Source of the DNA: an uncultured Ruminococcus sp.
GTDB taxonomy: Bacteria; Bacillota; Clostridia; Oscillospirales; Acutalibacteraceae
Assembly: GCA_905235295.1 (NCBI GenBank)
Contig: CAJOLF010000011.1
Location: 1 to 32,565, forward strand
Reading direction: 5' to 3'
Length of the DNA: 32,565 nucleotides
A program made the translations under genes and the position numbers. Shown here one piece after another: positions 23,354 to 31,717 of this stretch. Each line of letters begins with the position of its first letter. Position 1 is the stretch's first letter. The notes below the pieces were generated by a model. It worked only from the letters and a program-made list of their open reading frames with translations, did no database searches and was not told the DNA's origin.

Positions 23354-23818
23354 ATGAAGGTAGATGATTTAATTTTACAGCTTCAGGATTTAATTAACGA
23401 TTCCAAAACAGTGCCCCTCTCAGGCGGCAAGGTTATGGTCAGCAGCGATGAGGTTTATGACATCATCGAGCAAATCCAGGACGCGATGCCGGCAGAGGTA
23501 AGACAGGCAAAGAACATCGTTGCCGACAGAAAACAGATTCTTGCCGAGGCAAACCGTGAGTCGGAAAATATTATCCGTGCTGCCGAGGAGCGCAAAAAGG
23601 TTATGCTTAACCAAAACGAGCTTGTAAGAGAGGCTCAAGCTAAGGCTAAGGAGATTGTTGACGACGCGAAGGCTAAGTCGGCGGAAATCAGAAAGGCTGC
23701 CAACGTTTATGTTGACGGCATTATGAAGCGCACCGAGGAGAGCCTTTCGGAGCAGCTCGGCGAGGTCAAAAAGACACGCGCAAACATCATCAATTCTCAA
23801 AAGGCAAAGCACGAATAA
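23354..23818 (+). CDS. Coiled-coil protein of unknown function, between coaD and mraZ
   Basis: 154 residues. A short N-terminal region (KVDDLILQLQDLINDSKTVP) is followed by a long Ala/Glu/Lys-rich helix (about 50-145) that resembles ATP synthase b-subunit or DivIVA coiled coils. No membrane segment or enzyme motif is visible. Similar genes next to coaD are usual in Clostridia and are often labelled 'ATPase' without evidence. ATG at 23354 is chosen because AGGAG lies 8 bases upstream; the in-frame GTG at 23345 overlaps that site. The position before the division cluster suggests a structural or division-linked role, unproven. Confidence 0.85.
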   Translation: MKVDDLILQLQDLINDSKTVPLSGGKVMVSSDEVYDIIEQIQDAMPAEVRQAKNIVADRKQILAEANRESENIIRAAEERKKVMLNQNELVREAQAKAKEIVDDAKAKSAEIRKAANVYVDGIMKRTEESLSEQLGEVKKTRANIINSQKAKHE

Positions 23819-23842
23819 ATTTTAATATTGTGGCCGACAAAG

Positions 23843-23871
23843 GACAAGCGGATTTTTCGCTTGTCTTTTTT
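23843..23871 (+). terminator. Intrinsic terminator before the mraZ cluster
   Basis: GACAAGCG-GATTTTT-CGCTTGTC followed by a run of T. It ends the rsmD-coaD-coiled-coil transcript about 25 bases after the last stop. Confidence 0.9.
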
Positions 23872-23958
23872 CTTTGTGCGATTTTAATATACGTTATAGC
23901 GTTTGTTTGTGTAATTCCGACAAATTGTAATTATTTTTTAAATATTAGTAACTTTTTC

Positions 23959-23987
23959 TTGATTTTTTTCCTCCCGTATATTATAAT
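23959..23987 (+). promoter_or_regulatory. Probable promoter of the mraZ division cluster
   Basis: TTGATT at 23959-23964 and TATAAT at 23982-23987, spacing 17, about 85 bases before the mraZ start. MraZ often represses its own promoter through repeats of a short G-rich motif; GGAGGTG before mraZ is the ribosome site, and the GTGTCATTTTGTGTCAATTTG run at 24000-24020 has repeated GTGTCA boxes that could be an operator. Confidence 0.6.
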
Positions 23988-24072
23988 ATTAGCACTAGGT
24001 GTCATTTTGTGTCAATTTGTGATAACAAATGGCAAATCTTCTTAAATTCAGCGTGTTTTGGAGGTGAGCTGA

Positions 24073-24492
24073 GTGTTTTTGGGAACGTCTAACCACAGCG
24101 TTGACTCAAAGGGCAGGATTGTTCTGCCCGCAAAGTTCCGCGAAGAGCTCGGCGATACCTTCTACATCGCGCAGGGCTTTGGCAGCCCCTGCGTGCAGGT
24201 GATGTCCGCGGAGCAGTTTGAGCGCATTACAAAGAATATTATGGATCTTCCCGCCGACAAGGCGAGGGCGCTGCAGTACGCTTTTACGGCGACAGCCGCC
24301 GAGGTTTCGCCGAACGCTTCGGGCAGGGTGATGATTCCCCAGTCGCTTCGCAGGTTCGCGGATTTGAAGGATGAGGCGCTTGTACTGGGAATGGATACCC
24401 GAATTGAAATCTGGGACAAGTCAAGGTACGAGGCGTACACCGAATCCAACCGTGATTTGCTCAGCGAAGCGGTCACAATGATGAAGTTTTAG
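24073..24492 (+). CDS. mraZ: Transcriptional regulator MraZ
   Basis: 139 residues from GTG at 24073, with GGAGGTG 6 bases before it. Two SpoVT-AbrB-like halves: FLGTSNHSVDSKGRIVLPAK near the start and ASGRVMIPQSLRRFADL in the second half, the doubled MraZ fold. It forms rings and binds repeats upstream of the dcw cluster, typically acting as its repressor. rsmH follows after 9 bases. Confidence 0.97.
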   Translation: MFLGTSNHSVDSKGRIVLPAKFREELGDTFYIAQGFGSPCVQVMSAEQFERITKNIMDLPADKARALQYAFTATAAEVSPNASGRVMIPQSLRRFADLKDEALVLGMDTRIEIWDKSRYEAYTESNRDLLSEAVTMMKF

Positions 24493-24501
24493 GAGGACGT
24501 T

Positions 24502-25425
24502 ATGGAGTTTTCTCATGTTCCAGTCCTTCTTGAGGAGACCATCGACGGCCTTAATATCAAGCCGAACGGAATTTATGTTGACGGTACCGCCGGCGGAGGC
24601 GGACATTCGGGAGAAATTCTGAAGCGCCTTTCAAGCGGAAAGCTTATTTCAATCGACCGCGATCCCGACGCAATCTGCACGCTCACCGAACGCTTTAAGA
24701 AAAACGAAAACTCGATTATAGTTAAGGGCAATTTTGCCGATATGAAGGAGCTTCTTGAACAGCGCGGAGTTTACAGAATCGACGGAGTTCTGCTCGACAT
24801 CGGCGTTTCCTCACACCAGCTTGACACCGCGGAAAGGGGCTTTTCCTTCCACGAGGACGCTCCGCTCGATATGCGGATGAGCCAAACGGGAATAACGGCG
24901 GAGGAGCTTGTGAACTTGCTGCCGTACGAGGAGCTCAGAAAAATAATCTACGAATACGGCGAGGAAAAGTACGCGCCGTCAATCGCGAGGGGAATTGTTG
25001 AGGAAAGGCAGAAAAAGCCGATAAAAACCACCCTTGAGCTTGCGGAGATTATAAAAAATAACGTTCCGCAAAAGGTCAGGCGCGACGGTCACCCGGCGCG
25101 GAAAACCTTTCAGGCAATTCGCATAGCTGTCAATGACGAGCTCAGAGCGCTGGAAAAGGGGCTCGACGGAGCCTTTGACCTGCTCGGGAGCGGAGGAAGG
25201 CTCGCGGTAATCACCTTCCATTCGCTTGAGGACAGGATTGTTAAGCAAAAAATGGCTTCATGGTGTCAGGGCTGTACCTGCCCGAAGGACTTTCCGGTGT
25301 GTGTTTGCGGAAACAAACCGAAGGCGAACCTTGTTAACCGCAAGCCCGTTTGTGCAAATGAAACAGAATTAACCGAAAACCCGCGGGCAAGAAGTGCAAA
25401 GTTGAGAATATGCGAAAAAATATGA
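24502..25425 (+). CDS. rsmH: 16S rRNA (cytosine1402-N4)-methyltransferase RsmH
   Basis: 307 residues. It starts with HVPVLLEETIDGL and the SAM-binding YVDGTAGGGGHSGEIL; DGVLLDIGVSSHQLD and the later GGRLAVITFHSLEDRIVK are family signatures. The C-terminal cysteine group CQGCTCPKDFPVCVCG is normal. It modifies the decoding centre. AGGAGG lies before the ATG. Second gene of the dcw cluster; a 279-base gap separates it from ftsL. Confidence 0.98.
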   Translation: MEFSHVPVLLEETIDGLNIKPNGIYVDGTAGGGGHSGEILKRLSSGKLISIDRDPDAICTLTERFKKNENSIIVKGNFADMKELLEQRGVYRIDGVLLDIGVSSHQLDTAERGFSFHEDAPLDMRMSQTGITAEELVNLLPYEELRKIIYEYGEEKYAPSIARGIVEERQKKPIKTTLELAEIIKNNVPQKVRRDGHPARKTFQAIRIAVNDELRALEKGLDGAFDLLGSGGRLAVITFHSLEDRIVKQKMASWCQGCTCPKDFPVCVCGNKPKANLVNRKPVCANETELTENPRARSAKLRICEKI

Positions 25426-25704
25426 GAAATTTCTTCTCAACACTGGACAAATGGATAGATTTGGTGTAAAATTATAACAAAGTTGTAAATTATATTACAA
25501 CTACAAGAAATTGTGGTTGATAAAATTGTAAGCACTAAATATCAGGTTTTTAGTGAAAGTGTCCGTCAAAGCGGACAGATTGTGTGTTTGTTTTTAATCG
25601 AAATTGTTAAAATTTTGAAACTTTTTTGCTTTATAGAAAAATAAAGCGTAATCGTGTGTGTTTTATGAAAATTTTTGATATAGAAAGGCACAAGGTGCAA
25701 TCCA
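25426..25704. other. AT-rich gap inside the division cluster, no gene seen
   Basis: 279 bases, strongly AT-rich. GTTGTAA at 25482-25488 is repeated inverted as TTACAAC at 25495-25501. No supported open frame and no clear T-run terminator. It probably holds an extra promoter for ftsL, but I could not fix its position. Confidence 0.4.
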
Positions 25705-26217
25705 ATGGCTTATAACAGCAATAATGCCGCTTACGACTTGAATCTTTTTGACGACGAGCTCTACACCACGGCAGCTCCCAAGCGTGAAACAGATTACGAG
25801 CCTGAAAAAAAGGCAAGAAAAAAACAAAAGAATAAGGTTGTTGAATTCTCTGAGGAGAATGTAAATAAAGCAAGACGCCGCAGGCACAACCCCTTTAAGA
25901 TGGTTCTCGGAGGGCTCTGCGCGGCGGTAGTAACATTTGTTATCGGCGCGATTATCGTGGGACAGGTTCGTCTTACAGAGCTTAACCAGCAGATTATCAC
26001 CGCGCAGGAGACACTGGCGGACACTCAGAGCGTTTACACTCAGAACCAGATGAAGCTGGAGGCAAGCCTCTCGAACGCGGAAATTGAAAAGCACGCAACC
26101 GAGGTGCTTGGTATGACCAAAGCCTCAAACGCTCAAAAGGACTTGAGAGCGGCGACAAAGCAGAGGTTTCTGTTCAAAAAAGTGATAACATTTTCACACA
26201 GTTTATTGAATCAATAA
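25705..26217 (+). CDS. ftsL: FtsL/DivIC-like division protein
   Basis: 170 residues. A long basic cytoplasmic N-terminus (1-70, KKARKKQKNK and KARRRRH), one membrane helix (about 70-93, MVLGGLCAAVVTFVIGAIIV), then an extracytoplasmic coiled coil (RLTELNQQIITAQETLADTQ) and the E-x-x-A-T-E-V-L-G-M motif seen in FtsL/DivIC. It would bridge FtsB/DivIC and the septal transpeptidase. Sequence is poorly conserved in this family, so assignment rests on topology and its place between rsmH and the penicillin-binding protein. The start has no strong ribosome site; AAGGTG is present at about 12 bases. Confidence 0.8.
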   Translation: MAYNSNNAAYDLNLFDDELYTTAAPKRETDYEPEKKARKKQKNKVVEFSEENVNKARRRRHNPFKMVLGGLCAAVVTFVIGAIIVGQVRLTELNQQIITAQETLADTQSVYTQNQMKLEASLSNAEIEKHATEVLGMTKASNAQKDLRAATKQRFLFKKVITFSHSLLNQ

Positions 26218-26270
26218 AAAATCTTTGGTCATAACATTCATTTCAATTTAATATGATATAATGAAAATGA

Positions 26271-26300
26271 GAGTTAAGACAAAGTCTTGGCTCTTTTTTT
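26271..26300 (+). terminator. Intrinsic terminator between ftsL and the PBP gene
   Basis: GAGTTAAGAC-AAA-GTCTTGGCTC stem (two wobble pairs) followed by seven T. A TATAAT at 26257-26262 directly precedes it, so it may be an attenuator as well as the end of the ftsL transcript. Confidence 0.7.
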
Positions 26301-26437
26301 GCAGTATATGCGGCACATAAAACTGCGCTGTTTCGGCTCCGCCGTCAACGTCCGGCGGCGCTTTCGCGAAACGGTCAGCTTACCACATAACATTGAGCTC
26401 AGGCTCAATCCAAAATTCTCTGTAAAGGAGCTTCGTT

Positions 26438-27013
26438 TTGGAAGATAATGAAAAAAATGTAAAACGCCCCGCAAAGCGCGCGGAAAAAGGTCCTAACCAA
26501 AGGCTCAGGCAGCGCACGGCGGTTTTGATAATTGTAATACTTGTATTCGGCTTCGGCGCGGTTCTTATCAGGCTGTCTTTTCTGACGCTTGTTCAGGGCA
26601 GCACGCTTCAGGAGGCGGCTGTCGGACAGATGCTCCGTGACACCACAATCAACGCCAAGCGCGGTTCAATTTACGACACAAACGGAAAGGTGCTTGCCGA
26701 AAGCGCGTCCGCGTGGCAGGTTGTGCTCTCTCCGATTAACTTTGAAACCGATCAGCAGCGCGAGGCGGCGGCAAAGGGACTTTCCGAGATTTTAGGCGTT
26801 GAGTACGAAAACGTGCTCGAAAAAACACAGCAAAAAAACTACTATGTTGTTGTAAAGCGCAAAATTGAGGTTGAACAGCGCAACCAGGTATTGGAGCTGA
26901 GCGAAAAGCTCTCCAAAGAATACGACTGCGACGGCGTAATTCAGCTTCTTGACGACTACAAGCGCTACTATCCCAAGGAGGAACTCGCGTCCTGCGTAAT
27001 CGGCTTTGCCGGC
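26438..27013 (+). CDS. Class B penicillin-binding protein (FtsI/SpoVD-like), N-terminal part only
   Basis: About 191 residues from TTG at 26438, with AAGGAG 8 bases upstream. A basic cytoplasmic start, one membrane helix (28-52), then the class B PBP pedestal: RGSIYDTNGKVLAES (75-89) is the family's R-G-x-I-x-D-R-x-G box and KRYYPKEELASCVIGFAG (175-192) the segment that normally continues into the linker and transpeptidase domain. Instead the frame runs into hemE sequence at 26996-27013, and no transpeptidase motif (SxxK, SxN, KTG) follows. It belongs to the dcw cluster after ftsL, so the real gene is surely longer; the truncation is probably an assembly artefact. Confidence 0.88.
26996..27013. 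other. Chimeric join between two genomes (PBP to HemE)
   Basis: The six codons V-I-G-F-A-G fit both the PBP segment before them and the HemE segment after them. Upstream, everything is clostridial; downstream, gene content changes to Gram-negative (hemE, autotransporter). A short shared word is where an assembler may jump between genomes. Confidence 0.85.
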
Positions 27014-27625
27014 GCGCCGTTTACTCTTGCCAGCTACGTTCTGGAAGGCGGCGCAAGTCGTTCGTTTGCAAAGACTAAGCGATTTATGTACCTGTATCCG
27101 GAGGCGTTTAGCGAACTGATGGGGACGCTTTCCAGAGCCGTCGCCCTCTATCTTAAAGGACAGATCGCCGCTGGAGCGCAAGTTGTACAGCTGTTTGACT
27201 CCTGGGTAGGTTGCTTATCTCCTTTAGAATATAATAGTTACGTATTTACTCACGTTCATGCTCTTCTTAACGAAGTTGAGCAAGATGCGCCAGCTATCCA
27301 TTTTGGAACAGGGAACCCGGCTTTGATTCCACTCATGACTCAGGCGGGGGGAACGGTAATTGGAGTCGATTGGCGCATGGACTTGTCCGACGCCTGGGAT
27401 GTAATCGACGCCAACAATGGCGGGCGGCGACGTTCCGTTCAGGGCAACCTTGATCCCGCCGTACTTTTAACCACTCCAGAAGAAATTGCTGCTCGAACTA
27501 TCTCTATGCTCGACAGCGTCCGTTCTCGCCGCGGTCTGATTGTTAATTTAGGACACGGAATAATCAAAGAAACTCCTGTAGAAAATGCAATAAGTTTCGT
27601 CAAAACAGTCCGAAACTATCAATAA
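27011..27625 (+). CDS. hemE: Uroporphyrinogen decarboxylase, C-terminal part only
   Basis: About 204 residues corresponding to the last 60% of HemE; roughly 130 N-terminal residues are missing. GFAGAPFTLASYVLEGG contains the conserved active-site Tyr (in TLASY); QLFDSWVGCLSP, GVDWRMDLSDAW and VNLGHGI (conserved His) complete the substrate pocket. The N-terminal catalytic Asp lies in the missing part. The enzyme removes four carboxyl groups from uroporphyrinogen III in haem synthesis. It is read here in frame with a PBP start, almost certainly by misassembly. Base composition and codon choice differ from the clostridial genes before it (for example more GGA, TTA and TCT). Confidence 0.93.
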   Translation, partial: GAPFTLASYVLEGGASRSFAKTKRFMYLYPEAFSELMGTLSRAVALYLKGQIAAGAQVVQLFDSWVGCLSPLEYNSYVFTHVHALLNEVEQDAPAIHFGTGNPALIPLMTQAGGTVIGVDWRMDLSDAWDVIDANNGGRRRSVQGNLDPAVLLTTPEEIAARTISMLDSVRSRRGLIVNLGHGIIKETPVENAISFVKTVRNYQ

Positions 27626-27846
27626 TTTTGCTTTTTTTCTTTTTTTTGTTGAATTCTATTGTATTATCCAGCCGATAAGAAAAATTGGAATACAGGGAAA
27701 GAGTCCGTGTATTCTTCCCATGATTATCTTCAGCTTTTGACAAATAGAGGAAAATTTGTCGTCCCGAAAAGCTGGGTTTCCCCAAAAGAAATCATGGTTT
27801 TATTGGGTATGTTTTAATTTTTTACAGTCACATAAGGGACCGAGAC

Positions 27847-30800
27847 ATGGACGTAAAACAATTTTTCAGGAAGAGGTTAGTCGCATACGTGGCGGCATTA
27901 TTGTCCGTAGGACTTTGCGGATTGCCACAAGCTCGCGCAGACCAGAACTATCAGCCTGATGTCAACGTAGGCGGTACAATTACCGGCTCAAAAGACATCG
28001 CCGATTACGGCGTAGCTGAAAGCAATGGTTACATCGCCACGTTCAAAAACCCTGACGGCAGCATGAATGCCAGCATTCAGGATTGGAATGTAACCAACAA
28101 AGCGACGCAAAACACGTACAAAGAAGCTACGTACGACGGAACATTCTATTATGACAACCACGGTGAAGATGGAATCATTTGGAGAAATGCCAAGCTGGTA
28201 TTGGCGGCTCCAACGGATTCGACATCGTCAGCCGCTCGCAACGTCAAAATTACAGTTAAGGGGACGAACCAGTTTGGTTCTGGTCTTAACGTAGGCGACT
28301 GGGGCAATACTTTGGGCACGGAATACACTATGCTTCCCATCAAAGCCAAAGAAGTTGACGTTCTGTTTGGCGTCATGAACGACGGCAACTCCGAAGATCG
28401 ATACGATGGAAATACCGGCGCCTATGCAGACGTTACTTTTGCAACTGGCAGCAACTCCCATTTCTGGGGCGGCGTTCAGTTCGGCGGTCAAGACGGCGCT
28501 ACGATTCAGCCCAATGCTGGAAATACGAAAGTCGTCTTTGAAGATGGCAGCAAAACCATCTTCGAAAACCAAAACACCTATTTTGGCGGCGGCGGCTGGA
28601 ACGCTGACGGCGTAACCAAAGGCGGTAACGCCGACGTTACCTTCGCAGGCGGAACGACGACGTTTAATCAGCGCGCGGTCTTCGGCGGCGGAGCCAGCAA
28701 CCCAACAGGAACGCCTCGCGTTCAGGTTGGCGACAGCGACGTTACCTTCGACAACGGCGTCAACTACTTCACCGGTAAGAACGCGACCTACGTCGATGCC
28801 CAGGGTCTTGCCAACCAGAAGAACTATTACGGCGTTTACTTCTCCTCAATTGGAGGATTGGACGGTCTGGCTGAAGGTGGAAACGCTAACGTTACCATTA
28901 ACGGCGGTACGAACACCTTTGATACCGAAGTTCACTCTGTTGGAAACTACGATTTCACACCTTACGGCGACATCATTCGCAGTAAAGACGACTTCGACGT
29001 AACCTGGGGCGGCAACAGCAATATTCTCGTAACCGGCGGCAACAACCATTTCAATGGTCGTTCGACGTTCGGCGCGCCCAACGGCAAGTCTACGCTGAAC
29101 TTCACCGGCGGCAGAACCAATTTTGACGGAACCGTTCGTTCTGCCAACATGGGTAAAGGCGACATTCTGGACGACGTTGCGTTCTCCGAAATCAACACGA
29201 ACTACAACGGTCAGGATATTCCGTACGTTTACTTTGGCGGTAAATCTCTCACCGACGAAGACGTGAACTACTGGAATAACTACTACAACCTTCCCGGACA
29301 CGATGCGTACGAGATGTCGACAGGCGATTACGATCACACCGCGCCGACGATCAATGTCAATCTTTCCGGTCGCAGCAAAGTTGTTCTCAACACCACCGGC
29401 TTTGTTGGCGGCGCCAACTATAAACAGCTCGACGGATCCGTTGACATTGTAAACCCGTATACAAGCTCTTTGTATAAGGAATTCACGTACGGAGACGATG
29501 GAGCGGAATCGCCCAGAGATCATAAGTTCACCGTTGATTACACTCGATTCAATACGTACGCCGATTCGGATGACACCAAAATTGGCAATTACACTGACGG
29601 CAAAATTGATCAGACGGCTGAATACACTCATCAGCTCCTCAAGGACGATGCTGGTTCTGGAACGTTCAACGTTGGTAAAAACGCCGAATTCCGCCTGGGT
29701 CTTTATAACACAACCCAGCTTTACAATGCGCCGGATGAATACCTGGATAACGAACTCAATCCCGTTACTCCGCAGAACGTTGGCTACACGACCAACCGCA
29801 GCGCTCAGGTTCAGTTGATTGGCAACACGTCCACATTTAACGCGGACTGGGGCAACCTTTATCTGACCATTGATCCAAACGGCACACAGTGCCTCAACGA
29901 AGAAGGCGAATGGGTTGAACGTCTTAACGTCGGTCGCCTGGCTTTCCAGAATATCAACATTACCGGCAATACGAAGCTGTATCTTGCCACGGCATACGAC
30001 TACACATGGTGTCAGATGATTGGCGAAGACGGCAAAGATAAAGAATTCTACTCCATCGAAGCGTTCCATGATACTGACGGAACTCAGTTGAATATTGACG
30101 ACGCTGGAGGAAAACACCTGTTCTACGAAGTTGGAGTTGAAGGACTTGCCAACGACGACGGAACGCCGAACGTACCGTTCTATGACAAAGCTCGTCTGCA
30201 CGTTAGAGTTCACGATCCGCACTCGATTGTTGCCGACGGAAACCTTGGCATCAACATGGACAGATACCTGTATGAACTTTGCCATCCTCAGGAAGACGAT
30301 TACCGTGAAGCCCTGGACGACATCTGGAACAGCGACGACAAAATCGAAGCTCAAGAAAAGTTTGACGACCTGGCTGGCGGAATCTACGGAGACTGGCTCA
30401 ACTCTCAGGTTCAGCGACAGATCGCTTTCAACAACATGCTTTCCAACCGTTTGGTTACGGACGACATGGGACTGTGCCAGTTCTGCTGCCAGAGCCAGTG
30501 CGTTGAATACGCGTCTGATTGCGAACCGAGCTGCAGCCAGTGCTGCGCCAGACGTCAATGCGAATTTGGCGGACGCATTTGCGGAACGTATCCGCGTTAC
30601 TGCGAACCGCGCCGATCACTCTGGGGTTCCTTCACTGGCAACTATGGCGATGGACTGTACTGGAAAGGTTTCACCAAATACCATGAAGAATCCTCCGGCA
30701 TGGCTGTTGGAATTGAATGGAAGAACGTTTGCTGCAGAGTCTTCGGAATGTACTTCGGTTACTCCACCTCCGATATTTGGCACACAAACGCCGCTAAAGG

Positions 30801-31518
30801 CAACACCTACTCCAGAATTAAGTCTGACGACTTCACCTTTGGTTTGTATGCGAAATGGGACGCTCGCTGCATGGGCGGTTATTGGCTGGCGAACGGAACG
30901 TTCACCTACAACACTCTGGACGGCGAACGATACTACAATACCCAGTCGTTTGACAACAACTTCACTGCCGATACAAAAGGACTTTCCGCTGCGGCTTACA
31001 TCGAACGCGGTTGGATGTACGTTGAGAAACACGGATTTGTTGTCAACCCGTACGCTTCACTTCAGTACACATTCGTTACGATTGACGATTTCACTGAAGA
31101 TGGAAAATCCAATCTTGGCGGAGTTGACATGCCGTCGCACATGAACCTGTACTGCTATGACATGGCGTATAATTCCTTGAGAGGTCAGTTAGGCGTCCGC
31201 GTCAGCCGCGACTTCATCGTTGGATGCAACAACTGGCAGATCCTGAGATTGACCCTCGGCGGAGCTTATGCTCACGAGTTCCTTGATCCGCAGGCTGTCT
31301 ATTACACCCACGTAATGGGAAGTACGTCTATGACGGACAGCCCGATGGGAGATTTCGAGATGAGAAGCAACGGCTGCAGCCGCGACTGGGCGAACCTCAT
31401 GTTCTCTGCTGACTACCGTCTCACTCAGAGAATGTCGGCTAACTTCCAGTACAACGCGTACTTCAATCAGTACAAGACGGTCAACGCTCTCAACGCAACG
31501 TTGCGAATCGACTTCTGA
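27847..31518 (+). CDS. Giant type V (autotransporter) outer-membrane protein with cysteine-rich linker
   Basis: 1223 residues. Sec signal peptide (basic FRKRL, hydrophobic core 12-27, cleavage near PQARA-DQ, residue 32). A passenger of about 840 residues follows, rich in Gly, Asn, Thr and Asp; residues ~193-430 hold repeated rungs of the form V-T-F-x-x-G-x-N-x-F, suggesting a beta-helix. Residues 876-919 carry 11 cysteines. The last ~300 residues (from RSLWGSFTGNYGDGL) alternate polar and aromatic residues as in an autotransporter beta-barrel and end in L-R-I-D-F with a terminal Phe, the BAM recognition signal. It has its own terminator. ATG at 27847 has an AAGGGACC ribosome site. Two short inverted repeats lie upstream at about 27,690-27,760. 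Passenger function is unknown; adhesion or surface structure is a guess. It cannot belong to the Gram-positive genome on the left. Confidence 0.85.
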   Translation: MDVKQFFRKRLVAYVAALLSVGLCGLPQARADQNYQPDVNVGGTITGSKDIADYGVAESNGYIATFKNPDGSMNASIQDWNVTNKATQNTYKEATYDGTFYYDNHGEDGIIWRNAKLVLAAPTDSTSSAARNVKITVKGTNQFGSGLNVGDWGNTLGTEYTMLPIKAKEVDVLFGVMNDGNSEDRYDGNTGAYADVTFATGSNSHFWGGVQFGGQDGATIQPNAGNTKVVFEDGSKTIFENQNTYFGGGGWNADGVTKGGNADVTFAGGTTTFNQRAVFGGGASNPTGTPRVQVGDSDVTFDNGVNYFTGKNATYVDAQGLANQKNYYGVYFSSIGGLDGLAEGGNANVTINGGTNTFDTEVHSVGNYDFTPYGDIIRSKDDFDVTWGGNSNILVTGGNNHFNGRSTFGAPNGKSTLNFTGGRTNFDGTVRSANMGKGDILDDVAFSEINTNYNGQDIPYVYFGGKSLTDEDVNYWNNYYNLPGHDAYEMSTGDYDHTAPTINVNLSGRSKVVLNTTGFVGGANYKQLDGSVDIVNPYTSSLYKEFTYGDDGAESPRDHKFTVDYTRFNTYADSDDTKIGNYTDGKIDQTAEYTHQLLKDDAGSGTFNVGKNAEFRLGLYNTTQLYNAPDEYLDNELNPVTPQNVGYTTNRSAQVQLIGNTSTFNADWGNLYLTIDPNGTQCLNEEGEWVERLNVGRLAFQNINITGNTKLYLATAYDYTWCQMIGEDGKDKEFYSIEAFHDTDGTQLNIDDAGGKHLFYEVGVEGLANDDGTPNVPFYDKARLHVRVHDPHSIVADGNLGINMDRYLYELCHPQEDDYREALDDIWNSDDKIEAQEKFDDLAGGIYGDWLNSQVQRQIAFNNMLSNRLVTDDMGLCQFCCQSQCVEYASDCEPSCSQCCARRQCEFGGRICGTYPRYCEPRRSLWGSFTGNYGDGLYWKGFTKYHEESSGMAVGIEWKNVCCRVFGMYFGYSTSDIWHTNAAKGNTYSRIKSDDFTFGLYAKWDARCMGGYWLANGTFTYNTLDGERYYNTQSFDNNFTADTKGLSAAAYIERGWMYVEKHGFVVNPYASLQYTFVTIDDFTEDGKSNLGGVDMPSHMNLYCYDMAYNSLRGQLGVRVSRDFIVGCNNWQILRLTLGGAYAHEFLDPQAVYYTHVMGSTSMTDSPMGDFEMRSNGCSRDWANLMFSADYRLTQRMSANFQYNAYFNQYKTVNALNATLRIDF
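28420..29130 (+). repeat. Degenerate beta-helix rungs in the autotransporter passenger
   Basis: At least seven rungs share a core of V-T-F/I, two residues, G-G/S-x-x-x-F: YADVTFATGSNSHF, TKVVFEDGSKTIF, ADVTFAGGTTTF, SDVTFDNGVNYF, ANVTINGGTNTF, SNILVTGGNNHF and LNFTGGRTNF. Spacing varies (about 25-50 residues), so the DNA is not a simple tandem repeat. Confidence 0.7.
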
Positions 31519-31576
31519 TGAATTGATAAAACAGACGTTGGCGAGGGTTTTCTTCTCGCCCTGTCAAAAAAACAAG

Positions 31577-31617
31577 TCCCTGTTTGCTTTCGGTCGGCAA
31601 ACAGGGATTTTTTATTT
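31577..31617 (+). terminator. Intrinsic terminator after the autotransporter
   Basis: TCCCTGTTTGC at 31577-31587 pairs perfectly with GCAAACAGGGA at 31597-31607, followed by TTTTTTATTT; about 60 bases after the autotransporter stop. Confidence 0.92.
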
Positions 31618-31628
31618 CGAAATTATCA

Positions 31629-31717
31629 ATTAGCAATTTTCAATTAACAATTGACGCAAGCGCTCCCCCAAAACATTGATTAACGCGAAGCATAATTGAT
31701 AATTGTCAATTGCTAAT
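31629..31717. repeat. AT-rich inverted repeat between convergent genes
   Basis: ATTAGCAATT at 31629-31638 and AATTGCTAAT at 31708-31717 are perfect inverted copies, and the bases between hold further CAATTA/AATTG variants. The right arm contains the TAG stop of the GTPase gene. This style of CAATT-rich spacer is often a dispersed intergenic repeat. Confidence 0.5.

Noticed and set aside
23830-24045. A 71-residue hydrophobic protein starting with GTG
   Set aside because: Its first bases are the stem of a strong terminator, there is no ribosome site, and the rest is the AT-rich mraZ promoter region.
26438-27625. A single 395-residue PBP-HemE fusion protein
   Set aside because: Two unrelated partial families join at a word common to both, and the flanking genes come from organisms with different envelope types; chimera is simpler.
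28420-29130. CRISPR-like array
   Set aside because: The repeats are degenerate protein-level rungs inside a coding frame, not identical DNA repeats with unique spacers; no cas genes are present.
28846-30558. A 570-codon minus-strand open frame opposite the autotransporter
   Set aside because: It shows no family features, no signal and no ribosome site, and is explained by the codon bias of the gene on the plus strand.
30095-31144. A 349-codon plus-strand frame inside the autotransporter
   Set aside because: Thr/Arg-rich low-information translation in an alternative phase of a gene with clear signal peptide and barrel.
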